This document shows, in pieces, positions 26,666 through 34,784 of a stretch of DNA of 64,000 nt (the first letter of the stretch is position 1; each line of letters opens with the position of its first letter). This DNA is from JABDIY01 sp963803845. GTDB taxonomy: Bacteria; Actinomycetota; Acidimicrobiia; Acidimicrobiales; SZUA-35. The stretch spans positions 1,426,001 through 1,490,000 of the forward strand of contig CAWDNZ010000005.1 of the NCBI GenBank assembly GCA_963803845.1. Direction: 5' to 3'. Below the pieces are notes generated by a model. The model made no database searches. It was given only the letters and a program-made list of their open reading frames with translations, and was not told the DNA's origin. Both the position numbers and the translations under genes were made by a program.

Positions 26666-27954
26666 GCGGAGAGCCACCACCGTTCGATGCGTCGCTGGCG
26701 TGCGCAGAATCGCTCGATGCGGCCGATCCATTGGCACGGTTTCGGGGTCAGTTCAGCATCCCGACCGACGGTGACGGCAGCGAAACGATCTATCTCGTTG
26801 GCAACTCGCTCGGAGCGCTCCCTCGCAGAGCCCGGGACTACGTGACCACCGAGCTGGAGCGCTGGGGTGCTCTAGGCGTCGAGGGCCATTTCACCGGTGA
26901 GCTGGCATGGGAGCCCTACCATGAGTTGCTGACGGGATCGCTGGCCCGGATCGTGGGCGGCCGACCCGACGAGGTCGTAGCGATGAATTCGCTCACGGTA
27001 AATCTCCACCTCCTCATGGTGAGCTTCTACCGACCCGAAGGGAAGCGGCGCAAGATACTCATCGAAGAGCACGCTTTTCCCTCCGATCACTTCGCCGTTG
27101 AGTCCCAGATTCGGTTTCACGGTGGTGAGCCGGCAGAATCGCTGGTAACGGTGGGCCCACGCCCGGGCGCCGCCACCATCGATCCGGACGACCTGCTCAA
27201 GACAATCGCCGAATGCGGTGACGAATTGGCGCTGGTGATGCTTCCCGGCGTCCAGTACTACACCGGCCAGGTGCTCCCCATGGCCAGCATCGTGGCAGCT
27301 GGTCATGCGGTTGGGGCGCAGGTGGGTTTCGACCTGGCCCATGCGGTTGGCAACGTGCCATTGGATCTCCATAACTGGGGTGCCGATTTCGCCGCCTGGT
27401 GCACCTACAAGTACCTCAACAGTGGACCGGGCGGAGTTGGCGGAGCATTCGTGCATGAACGCCATCTCCGGTCGCCCGATCTACCGAAATTCCTAGGCTG
27501 GTGGGGCACCCGTAAAGACACTCGGTTTCAGATGCAGACGGTCTATGAACCGATCCCCACGGTGGAATCCTGGCAGCTGTCCAATGCACCAATTCTCTCG
27601 ATGGCCGCTCTCCGAGCCAGTCTCGAGTTGATCGACGAGGCTGGCGGCATCCCCGCCTTACGCCAAAAATCGGAGCTCCAGATTCACTACCTCGACTACC
27701 TGCTGGAAGCGGAGCTTGGCAACAAGATCACCAACCTCACACCCAAGGAACTGACCGATCGGGGTGCTCAGTTTGCGTTGAGCATCACCACGCCGGGTGG
27801 AGACGGGCGGGCCGTGTACGAGGCACTCGAAGCCGCCGGCGTTCGCTGTGACTGGCGCAATCCAAACGTGATCCGGGTGGCGCCGGTTCCCCTGTACAAC
27901 ACCTTTGTCGACATTCACAGGTTCGTGACCATCCTGAAGGCCCTACTCCCATGA
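26662..27954 (+). CDS. kynU: Kynureninase
   Basis: 430 residues, PLP fold type I. Hydrolyses (3-hydroxy)kynurenine to (3-hydroxy)anthranilate and alanine. The PLP lysine is K250 in WCTYKYLNSGPGG, with the phosphate/aldimine partner Asp in VGFDLAHAVGN. Motif IYLVGNSLGALPR near residue 45 is typical. Length matches the family. Coupled by ATGA overlaps on both sides. Confidence 0.96.
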   Translation: MSGEPPPFDASLACAESLDAADPLARFRGQFSIPTDGDGSETIYLVGNSLGALPRRARDYVTTELERWGALGVEGHFTGELAWEPYHELLTGSLARIVGGRPDEVVAMNSLTVNLHLLMVSFYRPEGKRRKILIEEHAFPSDHFAVESQIRFHGGEPAESLVTVGPRPGAATIDPDDLLKTIAECGDELALVMLPGVQYYTGQVLPMASIVAAGHAVGAQVGFDLAHAVGNVPLDLHNWGADFAAWCTYKYLNSGPGGVGGAFVHERHLRSPDLPKFLGWWGTRKDTRFQMQTVYEPIPTVESWQLSNAPILSMAALRASLELIDEAGGIPALRQKSELQIHYLDYLLEAELGNKITNLTPKELTDRGAQFALSITTPGGDGRAVYEALEAAGVRCDWRNPNVIRVAPVPLYNTFVDIHRFVTILKALLP

Positions 27955-29348
27955 GCACCCTTAGCACCGTCGGTCCGCTTGTAGTCGTGGGGGCGGGACC
28001 AGCCGGTTCGCTGCTTGCGCTCTACCTCGCCCAACGGGGTCATCAGGTTGACGTGTACGAGAGCAGGCCGGACCTTCGGACAAACAGCTTCGACGGCGGA
28101 CGCTCCATCAACCTCGCCCTTGCTACCCGGGGCATCGTAGCTCTTCAAGCCGCCGGAATCGGGAAGGAGGTCTCCGGGATCACCATCCCCATGGTTGGCC
28201 GAATGGTGCACACCGGCGGCGAAACCACTCTGCAACGCTACGGACTCGAGGAGCACGAGGTGATCCATTCGGTCAACCGCCGGGACCTCAACGCAATCCT
28301 TCTCAACGCTGCCGAAGCCACCGGAAGAGTGAACTTCCATTTTGAGCATCGGCTCCGGGAAGTGGACCTCGTGGGTCGCTCGCTTCGGTTCACCGTTGGA
28401 GAGGTCTCGATCGTCCGGCCTTTCGGTCTGGTCATGGGAGCCGACGGGGCAAACTCGTTGGTGCGGTTTACAACGATCGCAGCAAACGGCGGTGCGGTTA
28501 GTGAAGAACCACTGGACCACGGCTACAAGGAACTCACCATCGCCGTGGGTGACGACGGGGACTTCCAGCTCAACCCCAACGCCCTCCACATCTGGCCACG
28601 GGGTGACTTCATGTTGATCGCATTGGCCAACCCCCAGAAAGATTTCACCGCCACCCTCTTCCTCCCGAACCACGCCGGCATCGCCGCTCCCGGCGGCAGT
28701 TTCGCCGAACTGGATTCGCCGGCGGCGATCGAGGGTTTCTTCAACCGGGAGTTTCCACACTTCGCCGCTCTGGTCCCCGACCTTGTGGAACAGTTCACGG
28801 CCAACCCAACCGGCTCGCTCTGCACGATCCGCTGCAGCCCTTGGAGCTACACGGATCGCTCGGTGATCCTGGGCGATGCGGCCCACGCAATCGTGCCCTT
28901 CCACGGACAGGGGATGAATGCCGCCATGGAATCTGCTGCCGAATTGGTGCGCCAACTCAAGGAGGAACCCGATGATTTGGCCGGCGCATTGGCCAGGTTC
29001 TCCTCAGAACGCAAACCGGACGCGGATGCGATCGCCGACATGGCCCTGGACAACTACCTGGAGATGCGAGCAGGCGTTGTTGATCCCTCCTATCTCCTCA
29101 AGCGAGAGCTGGCATTGGAGCTGCAGCGGCGCCATCCCAACCGGTACGCCGCACGCTACGGAATGGTCATGTTCTCCACCATTCCTTACGCCGAGGTGCA
29201 GGCGCGAGCCATAGCCCAAGCCCAGATTCTGGACGCTCTCACCGAGGGCGTCACTTCTGTCGACGAGGTGGATTTCGAGCGGGCCGGACGGCTCGTCTCT
29301 CAGCTGAATCCACTCCCTCCCACTCCATCTGAAGGAGATATCTCGTGA
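27951..29348 (+). CDS. kmo: Kynurenine 3-monooxygenase
   Basis: 465 residues, class A flavin monooxygenase that hydroxylates kynurenine with NADPH and O2. FAD motif GAGPAGSLLALYLAQRG at the N-terminus, second flavin motif GDAAHAIVPFHGQGMNAAME, and the intermediate DGANSLVR segment. It commits kynurenine to the 3-hydroxyanthranilate branch. The stop overlaps the TDO GTG start. Confidence 0.95.
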   Translation: MSTLSTVGPLVVVGAGPAGSLLALYLAQRGHQVDVYESRPDLRTNSFDGGRSINLALATRGIVALQAAGIGKEVSGITIPMVGRMVHTGGETTLQRYGLEEHEVIHSVNRRDLNAILLNAAEATGRVNFHFEHRLREVDLVGRSLRFTVGEVSIVRPFGLVMGADGANSLVRFTTIAANGGAVSEEPLDHGYKELTIAVGDDGDFQLNPNALHIWPRGDFMLIALANPQKDFTATLFLPNHAGIAAPGGSFAELDSPAAIEGFFNREFPHFAALVPDLVEQFTANPTGSLCTIRCSPWSYTDRSVILGDAAHAIVPFHGQGMNAAMESAAELVRQLKEEPDDLAGALARFSSERKPDADAIADMALDNYLEMRAGVVDPSYLLKRELALELQRRHPNRYAARYGMVMFSTIPYAEVQARAIAQAQILDALTEGVTSVDEVDFERAGRLVSQLNPLPPTPSEGDIS

Positions 29349-30154
29349 ACAGCGCCGAGAACGCCAGGAGCCCAGAAGTCACGTACGGGTCCTACCTCAA
29401 AATCCCCGAGTTGTTGTCGCTCCAGCAGGTTGCCTCCGATCCGCCTGAACACGACGAGACGCTATTCATCATCATCCACCAGGTGTACGAGCTGTGGTTC
29501 AAGCAGGTCCTGCACGAACTGGATCACATGGTGGACCATCTCGACAATGATGCACCTCATCGCGGTGGCCATCAGTTGAAGCGCGTTCTGAAGATCCTGA
29601 AGATTCTGGTGGCGCAGTTGGATGTTCTGGAGACGATGACGCCCCTGGAGTTCGATTCGTTCCGACGATTCCTGGCTAACGCCAGCGGCTTCCAGAGTGT
29701 CCAGTTCCGGGAGTTGGAGTTTCTCCTAGGTCTGAAAGATCCCGCCCATGTGGAGCGGTTCTCTCACAATCCCGCCGAGCATTCCCGCTTACTTCAGCGG
29801 CTCGAGGCGCCCGCAGCGTGGGATCGCTTCCTCGCCTACCTTGATCGATCGGGTCATCCAATTCCGGCGGCCATTCTGTACCGAGATGTTTCGCAACCGG
29901 TCACAGCCTCGGAGGCAGTACAAGAGACGCTGATCACGATCTATCTGACCGATCCGGCATTGGCGGAATTCTGCGAAAGTCTCACCGATCTGGATGAGGG
30001 CTTGCAGGAATGGCGCTACCGCCACGTGAAGATGGTCCAGCGCACGATCGGTACCAAGCCGGGAACCGGCGGGTCGCTGGGAGCGGCCTATCTCCAGACC
30101 ACCCTCTTTCGACCAGCCTTCCCCGATCTGTGGGAAATCCGTGCACGATTCTGA
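29345..30154 (+). CDS. kynA: Tryptophan 2,3-dioxygenase
   Basis: 269 residues, all-helical heme enzyme. Characteristic motifs are YLKIPELLSLQ, HDETLFIIIHQVYELWFKQ (with active-site His and Phe/Tyr/Arg contacts) and GTGGSLGAAYLQ near the C-terminus. Opens the indole ring of tryptophan to N-formylkynurenine. GTG start at 29345 has the strong upstream site GAAGGAGATAT. Overlaps the formamidase gene by 14 bp. Confidence 0.96.
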   Translation: MNSAENARSPEVTYGSYLKIPELLSLQQVASDPPEHDETLFIIIHQVYELWFKQVLHELDHMVDHLDNDAPHRGGHQLKRVLKILKILVAQLDVLETMTPLEFDSFRRFLANASGFQSVQFRELEFLLGLKDPAHVERFSHNPAEHSRLLQRLEAPAAWDRFLAYLDRSGHPIPAAILYRDVSQPVTASEAVQETLITIYLTDPALAEFCESLTDLDEGLQEWRYRHVKMVQRTIGTKPGTGGSLGAAYLQTTLFRPAFPDLWEIRARF

Positions 30155-30962
30155 GATCACCGTTCCCGCCGATCGGACCGAGCGCGAGCGGGCCTATTCA
30201 CCCAGCAGCTGTATCGATGCCATAGAACCGCTGATCGCCAACTATGTTGCTGCCAGCGCAACTGCGAGAGCTTCAGTCCCTTACCGAACAGAGCGATACG
30301 GCTCCAGCGACGCCGAGGCGCTGGACATCTTCGAACCCGCCGATCCCCACGATCCGTCGAGCCCCGTCCACCTGTTCTTCCACGGCGGCTATTGGCAGGA
30401 GCTCTCCAAAGCTGAGGCGTCGTTCCCCGCCCTCGACTTCCATGGCTCCGGCGTTACCTACGTGGCGGCTGGCTACACCCTGGCTCCCAATGCCACGCTT
30501 CCGCAGATCATCGATCAGGCGTGTGCCGCGGCCCGCTGGGTTCTGCAGAATCTGTGCGACGGTGACGCCGCCCGCCTCACGGTTTCGGGATCGTCGGCCG
30601 GCGCCCATTTGGCCGCATGGGTGGCGGTGCGTGAATCGGTGCACCGAGCGGTACTTCTGTCCGGTGTGTATGACCTGCAGCCGTTGGTGGGCACCTACAT
30701 AAACGATGCGCTGGGATTGGACCTGGAGACGGCAAGGCGGTCAAGCCCCCTCTTCGCCCTCCCACCCGTGGACGGAACTGCAGTGTTCACGATCGTCTGG
30801 GGCGAGAACGAAACTGAGGCATTCAAACAACAAAGCCGTGCATTCGCTGCGGCTCTCGAGGTGAGCGGTGCCGTCGTGGAACTGCGGGAAGTTGCCGGCC
30901 GGAACCATTTCGACATCGTGCACGATCTGCCACGGATCACCGGTTCAAGGGACGCGCTTTAA
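30141..30962 (+). CDS. Kynurenine formamidase, alpha/beta-hydrolase (AFMID) type
   Basis: 273 residues. The oxyanion motif HGGYW, nucleophile motif GSSAGAH and a C-terminal catalytic His in NHFDIVHDL identify the eukaryote-like arylformamidase family rather than the metal-dependent bacterial KynB. Hydrolyses N-formylkynurenine made by the upstream tryptophan dioxygenase. Last gene of the operon; it completes the enzymes from tryptophan to aminomuconate semialdehyde. Confidence 0.88.
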   Translation: MHDSEITVPADRTERERAYSPSSCIDAIEPLIANYVAASATARASVPYRTERYGSSDAEALDIFEPADPHDPSSPVHLFFHGGYWQELSKAEASFPALDFHGSGVTYVAAGYTLAPNATLPQIIDQACAAARWVLQNLCDGDAARLTVSGSSAGAHLAAWVAVRESVHRAVLLSGVYDLQPLVGTYINDALGLDLETARRSSPLFALPPVDGTAVFTIVWGENETEAFKQQSRAFAAALEVSGAVVELREVAGRNHFDIVHDLPRITGSRDAL

Positions 30963-31041
30963 GGCCACGGACATCGGGTCGCTAGGATTCGACAAGCGAC
31001 GCTGAAGGACAGATATCCGAAAGCGGAGGAGGGGAAAGCCT

Positions 31042-31971
31042 GTGACATTGAAGGTGTCAGGTTTGGTGAAACGTTTTGGCCAACGGGTGGCGGTGGATGA
31101 CGTTTCGTTCGAGATCGCCAGCGGTGAAACCTACGGGTTGTTGGGCCCAAACGGTGCTGGCAAAACCACCACCATCTCGATCATTTGTGGGCTCCTCCGG
31201 GCCGACGCCGGAAGTGTGGAAGTCGCCGGATCGCCGGTGACCACCTCCACCGTGGCGGCAAGGCGGCACATTGGTTACGTCCCCCAGGAGATCGCGATCT
31301 ACCCGGATCTCTCGGCGCGAGAGAATATGCAGTTGTTCGGGAGACTGCAAGGCCTCTCCGGCAGATCGCTCACAAACCGCATCGACGAAGTCCTCGACAT
31401 TCTTGGCCTCAGGGACCGCGCCAAGGAACGTACGGAGAACTATTCCGGTGGCATGCAACGCCGCCTTAACATCGGCCTCGGCTTGCTCCACGAACCGGCG
31501 TTGCTGGTTCTCGATGAACCAACCGTCGGTGTTGACCCGCAAAGCCGGAACGCCATTCTGGACTCTGTAGAAGCTCTCAGTGCCGGAGGCATAGCTCTTC
31601 TGTACACCACCCATTACATGGAGGAAGCTGAGCGACTCTGCGATCAGGTCGGGATCATGGATGAGGGCAAACTCATCGCTCAGGGAACTCGCCGGGAGTT
31701 GGTTACCCAGATCGGCGAGCACGACCGAGTCAAGCTGGTGCTCACCGACGAGATCGACCTCGACCCGATTCAACGCCTGGAAGGTGTGTACCGCATCGTG
31801 CCGGCTGGGCCGCGTGCCGACGTTTACGTTGACGAAGCGGCGTCACGATTGCCGGCGATTCTGCAAAGGATCGGGCAACTGGGCGGTCAGGTCAAGTCGG
31901 TGGAGGTGGTGGAGCCGGACCTCGAAGCGGTCTTCCTCCACCTCACGGGCAAAGCGCTACGCGATGACTAG
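31042..31971 (+). CDS. ABC transporter ATP-binding protein (DrrA/CcmA-like)
   Basis: 309 residues from GTG 31042 with a strong GGAGGAGGGG site. Walker A GPNGAGKTT, signature YSGGMQRR, Walker B LLVLDEPTVG and H-loop TTHYMEEAERL. A C-terminal extension of about 90 residues is typical of ABC-2 exporters of the drug/polysaccharide/NatA type. Works with the two permeases that follow. Confidence 0.9.
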   Translation: MTLKVSGLVKRFGQRVAVDDVSFEIASGETYGLLGPNGAGKTTTISIICGLLRADAGSVEVAGSPVTTSTVAARRHIGYVPQEIAIYPDLSARENMQLFGRLQGLSGRSLTNRIDEVLDILGLRDRAKERTENYSGGMQRRLNIGLGLLHEPALLVLDEPTVGVDPQSRNAILDSVEALSAGGIALLYTTHYMEEAERLCDQVGIMDEGKLIAQGTRRELVTQIGEHDRVKLVLTDEIDLDPIQRLEGVYRIVPAGPRADVYVDEAASRLPAILQRIGQLGGQVKSVEVVEPDLEAVFLHLTGKALRDD

Positions 31972-31986
31972 GGAGTTGACCGGAGC

Positions 31987-33111
31987 ATGATGGCCGTGCT
32001 GGTGATCGCCCGCTCCAACATCGAGCGGTTCATTCGCAACCGTTCCTTCCTCGTGCTCGCATTTCTCGCGCCGCTGGGAATTACGGCCGCTTTGTCTTCC
32101 ACGATCGGCCCCGCGTTAAGTGGCGTGTTTCGACCAGACATCACCATCGTCGACGAAATCGGCAACGATGCGTTGGATGGGCTACTGGCTGGGCTCCGCT
32201 CCGCCGGTTTCAACGACCTCAACGTGGTGAGCTCCGCCAGCCAAGCCCGATCCATGGTGGAGAACGGCGAAACCGGTGCGGCCATCGTGTACTCGGCGGC
32301 GCTGGGCCAATCCGTCGCTGACCCGCTTTCCGAACCGGGACCAATCCTCATCGTGGCTGACGCCGATGCCGATATCGCCACGGCTGTCGCCGAAGCAATT
32401 GCCGGCCAAAGCGGGCGCACATTCGATTCGATACGGGTCCTCAGCGTGCTTGGTGCGCCAGCGGACGACCTTTCGGGCCCGTTGACCGTGACCCAACAGG
32501 AAACCGGGTCCCGCGTGCTCACCGATGGCACGTACTTCGCCGTTGGTATCTCCGGCTACTTCGCCTTCATTGCAGCCACGGCGCTGACTTCCACGATTCA
32601 CCGGGAGCGCCGCCAGTTGACCCTCGCTCGAATGCTCATGACGCCCATCAGTCGAGCGGCGCCGTTGGTTGGCAAGGGCATAGCGGCGGGGGCGGTTGCG
32701 TTCATCTCGTACACCACCCTCGTGGTTTCCACGTCGTTGCTGTTGGATGCCAACTGGGGACCTCCATTTGGTGTGATCGCCATCGGAATAGGCCTCTGTG
32801 TCGCCGCGGTCGGCGTGTCCCTGGCTATTGCCGGGGCGACCAACACCGAGGACAGTGCCGGGCAAATAGGTTCGGTGGTAGCCACGGCGTGGGCGATTTT
32901 CGGCGGTGTTTTTCTTCCCATTCCGCTGACGGGAGTGCTCAGTGGCATCGCCCGGTTGTCTCCGTTCAAGTGGGTGATGGACGGAATCGGACTCAACGCC
33001 GGCACCGGATCGTTTACTGAAGTATTGACGCATGCAGCGGCAGCCGGCCTCTTCGGTGTTGCCGGTTTGACGGTCGCCTTTGCGCGACGAAACCACTTGA
33101 GAGGGACCTGA
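31987..33111 (+). CDS. ABC-2 type exporter permease
   Basis: 374 residues. One N-terminal helix (SFLVLAFLAPLGITAALSS), a large extracytoplasmic domain of about 140 residues, then five helices with the ABC-2 pattern near the end (RLSPFKWVMDGIGLNAG). Similar in plan to the YhaP/NatB-like permeases. A TGATG junction couples it to a second permease, so the exporter is probably a heterodimer. Substrate unknown. Confidence 0.85.
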   Translation: MMAVLVIARSNIERFIRNRSFLVLAFLAPLGITAALSSTIGPALSGVFRPDITIVDEIGNDALDGLLAGLRSAGFNDLNVVSSASQARSMVENGETGAAIVYSAALGQSVADPLSEPGPILIVADADADIATAVAEAIAGQSGRTFDSIRVLSVLGAPADDLSGPLTVTQQETGSRVLTDGTYFAVGISGYFAFIAATALTSTIHRERRQLTLARMLMTPISRAAPLVGKGIAAGAVAFISYTTLVVSTSLLLDANWGPPFGVIAIGIGLCVAAVGVSLAIAGATNTEDSAGQIGSVVATAWAIFGGVFLPIPLTGVLSGIARLSPFKWVMDGIGLNAGTGSFTEVLTHAAAAGLFGVAGLTVAFARRNHLRGT

Positions 33112-34205
33112 TGCTGACCCTGGCTGCGGTAGCACTCCTTCGTTTCTTGCGTGAGCGGGCCAACATCTTCTTCGTTTTCATCCTCCCCTTTCTCATCATC
33201 CTCCTGGTCGGTTTCGGGGCCGACTCCCAGTCCTCGCTGGGGGTCGTTGGGGCCGACACCGAAACCGGGGCTGCGGTGCTTCTGCACCTACCCAAGGACC
33301 AAGTGAGCACCTATGATTCGCGAGAGGCTGCGGCGCAAGCGGTCGAGGATAATATCCTCACCGCCGCGGTCGTCTTCAGTGGAGACCCATCAGAGCCGAT
33401 CGTCTTTCTTGCCCGGCCCGGTGTGGGTTTTGATAGTCGGGCCGAACTCGACGAAGCCATAGCGATCGAGAACCAACGGATTGCGGTGCTGCGCCAAGCC
33501 AAGCTCGTCGGTGCAGACGCCGTGGACATCGCTGCTGCGACAGCGGCGGTGCCTGCCACGTCAATCAGAGTTGAGCGGGTGGGAACCGTGCTTTTCGAGG
33601 GACTGAGCAGGTTCGATGCTTCTTCACTCACCCAGGTGATTCTGTTCGTGTTCCTGTCGTCGATGACCGCCGCAAGCGCAGTCATCCGCGACCGTGATCT
33701 CGGGATGACCCGGCGGAAGGCCGCAAGCCCGGTATCCACCTGGCAACTGGTCATGGGTGAGACGCTGGGCCGTTTCAGCATTGCGGCATTCCAGGCAGCG
33801 TTGATCGTGGTCGTCACCGCCGTGGCGTTTGGTGTGAGCTGGGGTGACCCGCTCGCCACCGGCCTCATCCTGGTGTTGTTCATCCTGCTCTCCACCGGTG
33901 CCGGGATCTTCCTGGGGTCAGCTCTGGACAATGCCCAAGCCGCCGACGGTGTGGGGATCATGACCGGCCTCGTGCTCGCCGCCCTCGGCGGTGCCATGGC
34001 GCCGGTGGAGATCTTCCCACCGGCCATGCAGACGATTGCCCGGTTCACGCCGCATTATTGGGCGATTGAGGGACTCAAGGTCTCCGTTGCCGGCGGCAGC
34101 GTCACCGAAGTCGGCCGCTCCCTGGCGGTCCTGGCTGCGATCTCGTTTGGTCTACTTCTCTCCGCAGTCGCGTTCTACCGGCGCAAGGTGTTCGGTGACC
34201 GCTGA
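33111..34205 (+). CDS. ABC-2 type exporter permease, second subunit
   Basis: 364 residues with the same topology as its neighbour: an N-terminal helix (NIFFVFILPFLIILLVGFG), a long external domain, and five C-terminal helices ending with FTPHYWAIEGLKVSVAGG. Its stop codon directly abuts the stop codon of the convergent soxG gene, leaving no intergenic base. Substrate unknown. Confidence 0.85.
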   Translation: MLTLAAVALLRFLRERANIFFVFILPFLIILLVGFGADSQSSLGVVGADTETGAAVLLHLPKDQVSTYDSREAAAQAVEDNILTAAVVFSGDPSEPIVFLARPGVGFDSRAELDEAIAIENQRIAVLRQAKLVGADAVDIAAATAAVPATSIRVERVGTVLFEGLSRFDASSLTQVILFVFLSSMTAASAVIRDRDLGMTRRKAASPVSTWQLVMGETLGRFSIAAFQAALIVVVTAVAFGVSWGDPLATGLILVLFILLSTGAGIFLGSALDNAQAADGVGIMTGLVLAALGGAMAPVEIFPPAMQTIARFTPHYWAIEGLKVSVAGGSVTEVGRSLAVLAAISFGLLLSAVAFYRRKVFGDR

Positions 34206-34784
34206 CTAGGCGAGCGCGGGGTCCAGAGCCACAACGGCGATACCGAATTCATTGCCGGCATCGATGATGGCGTCGAACAGATACTGAGCGAACGATCGAT
34301 CGCAGGCGATGAGATAGGACCGGTCCGCACCACGGTCGTGTCGGGCGATGTCGCAGCCGACCTTGGCCACACTTGCCGAGACCACCGCACCGTTCGGCAT
34401 CATTGGGTCGCTCCAGTCAACGCTGCAAAGTTTCTCCAAGGTCGCAGGAGCATCAAGACCGGTGAGTCGGAACATGGCCCGACTATGGGTGTGATCGATC
34501 ACGCTCACATGACCGGAACGGTCAAGACCCTCCACCAGCGAAGCTGTAGCCGTGGGCGTACCGACCACCATGAATTCACCCGGTCGTTGACCCAGCACAC
34601 CCACCTCACCATCGATCCGGCTGGACCCGAAGGCAACGGCCAACTGATCCGCAGCAACAGTTCCGGAGTCGGCCCGCACGATCTGTTTCGTGATCTCGGA
34701 CAAATCGCCCAGCGTCAAATCCTCCGTCTCACCCGTTGGGTAGATGGTGGTGACGGGGCTCTCGAATTTCGGTGTATCAACCAC
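34206..34784 (-). CDS. soxG: Sarcosine oxidase gamma subunit
   Basis: 192 residues, similar to the folate-binding GcvT-like fold of heterotetrameric sarcosine oxidase gamma chains (segments DHTHSRAMFRLTGLDAPATL and RHDRGADRSYLIACDRSFAQ). Last gene of soxBDAG; its start lies 8 bp inside soxA. Needed for assembly of the holoenzyme rather than for catalysis. Confidence 0.88.
   Translation of the reverse strand: MVDTPKFESPVTTIYPTGETEDLTLGDLSEITKQIVRADSGTVAADQLAVAFGSSRIDGEVGVLGQRPGEFMVVGTPTATASLVEGLDRSGHVSVIDHTHSRAMFRLTGLDAPATLEKLCSVDWSDPMMPNGAVVSASVAKVGCDIARHDRGADRSYLIACDRSFAQYLFDAIIDAGNEFGIAVVALDPALA

Noticed and set aside
24707..30962. Kynurenine operon as an NAD biosynthesis route
   Set aside because: The ACMS decarboxylase diverts the intermediate away from quinolinate, and no nadC is present in the window.
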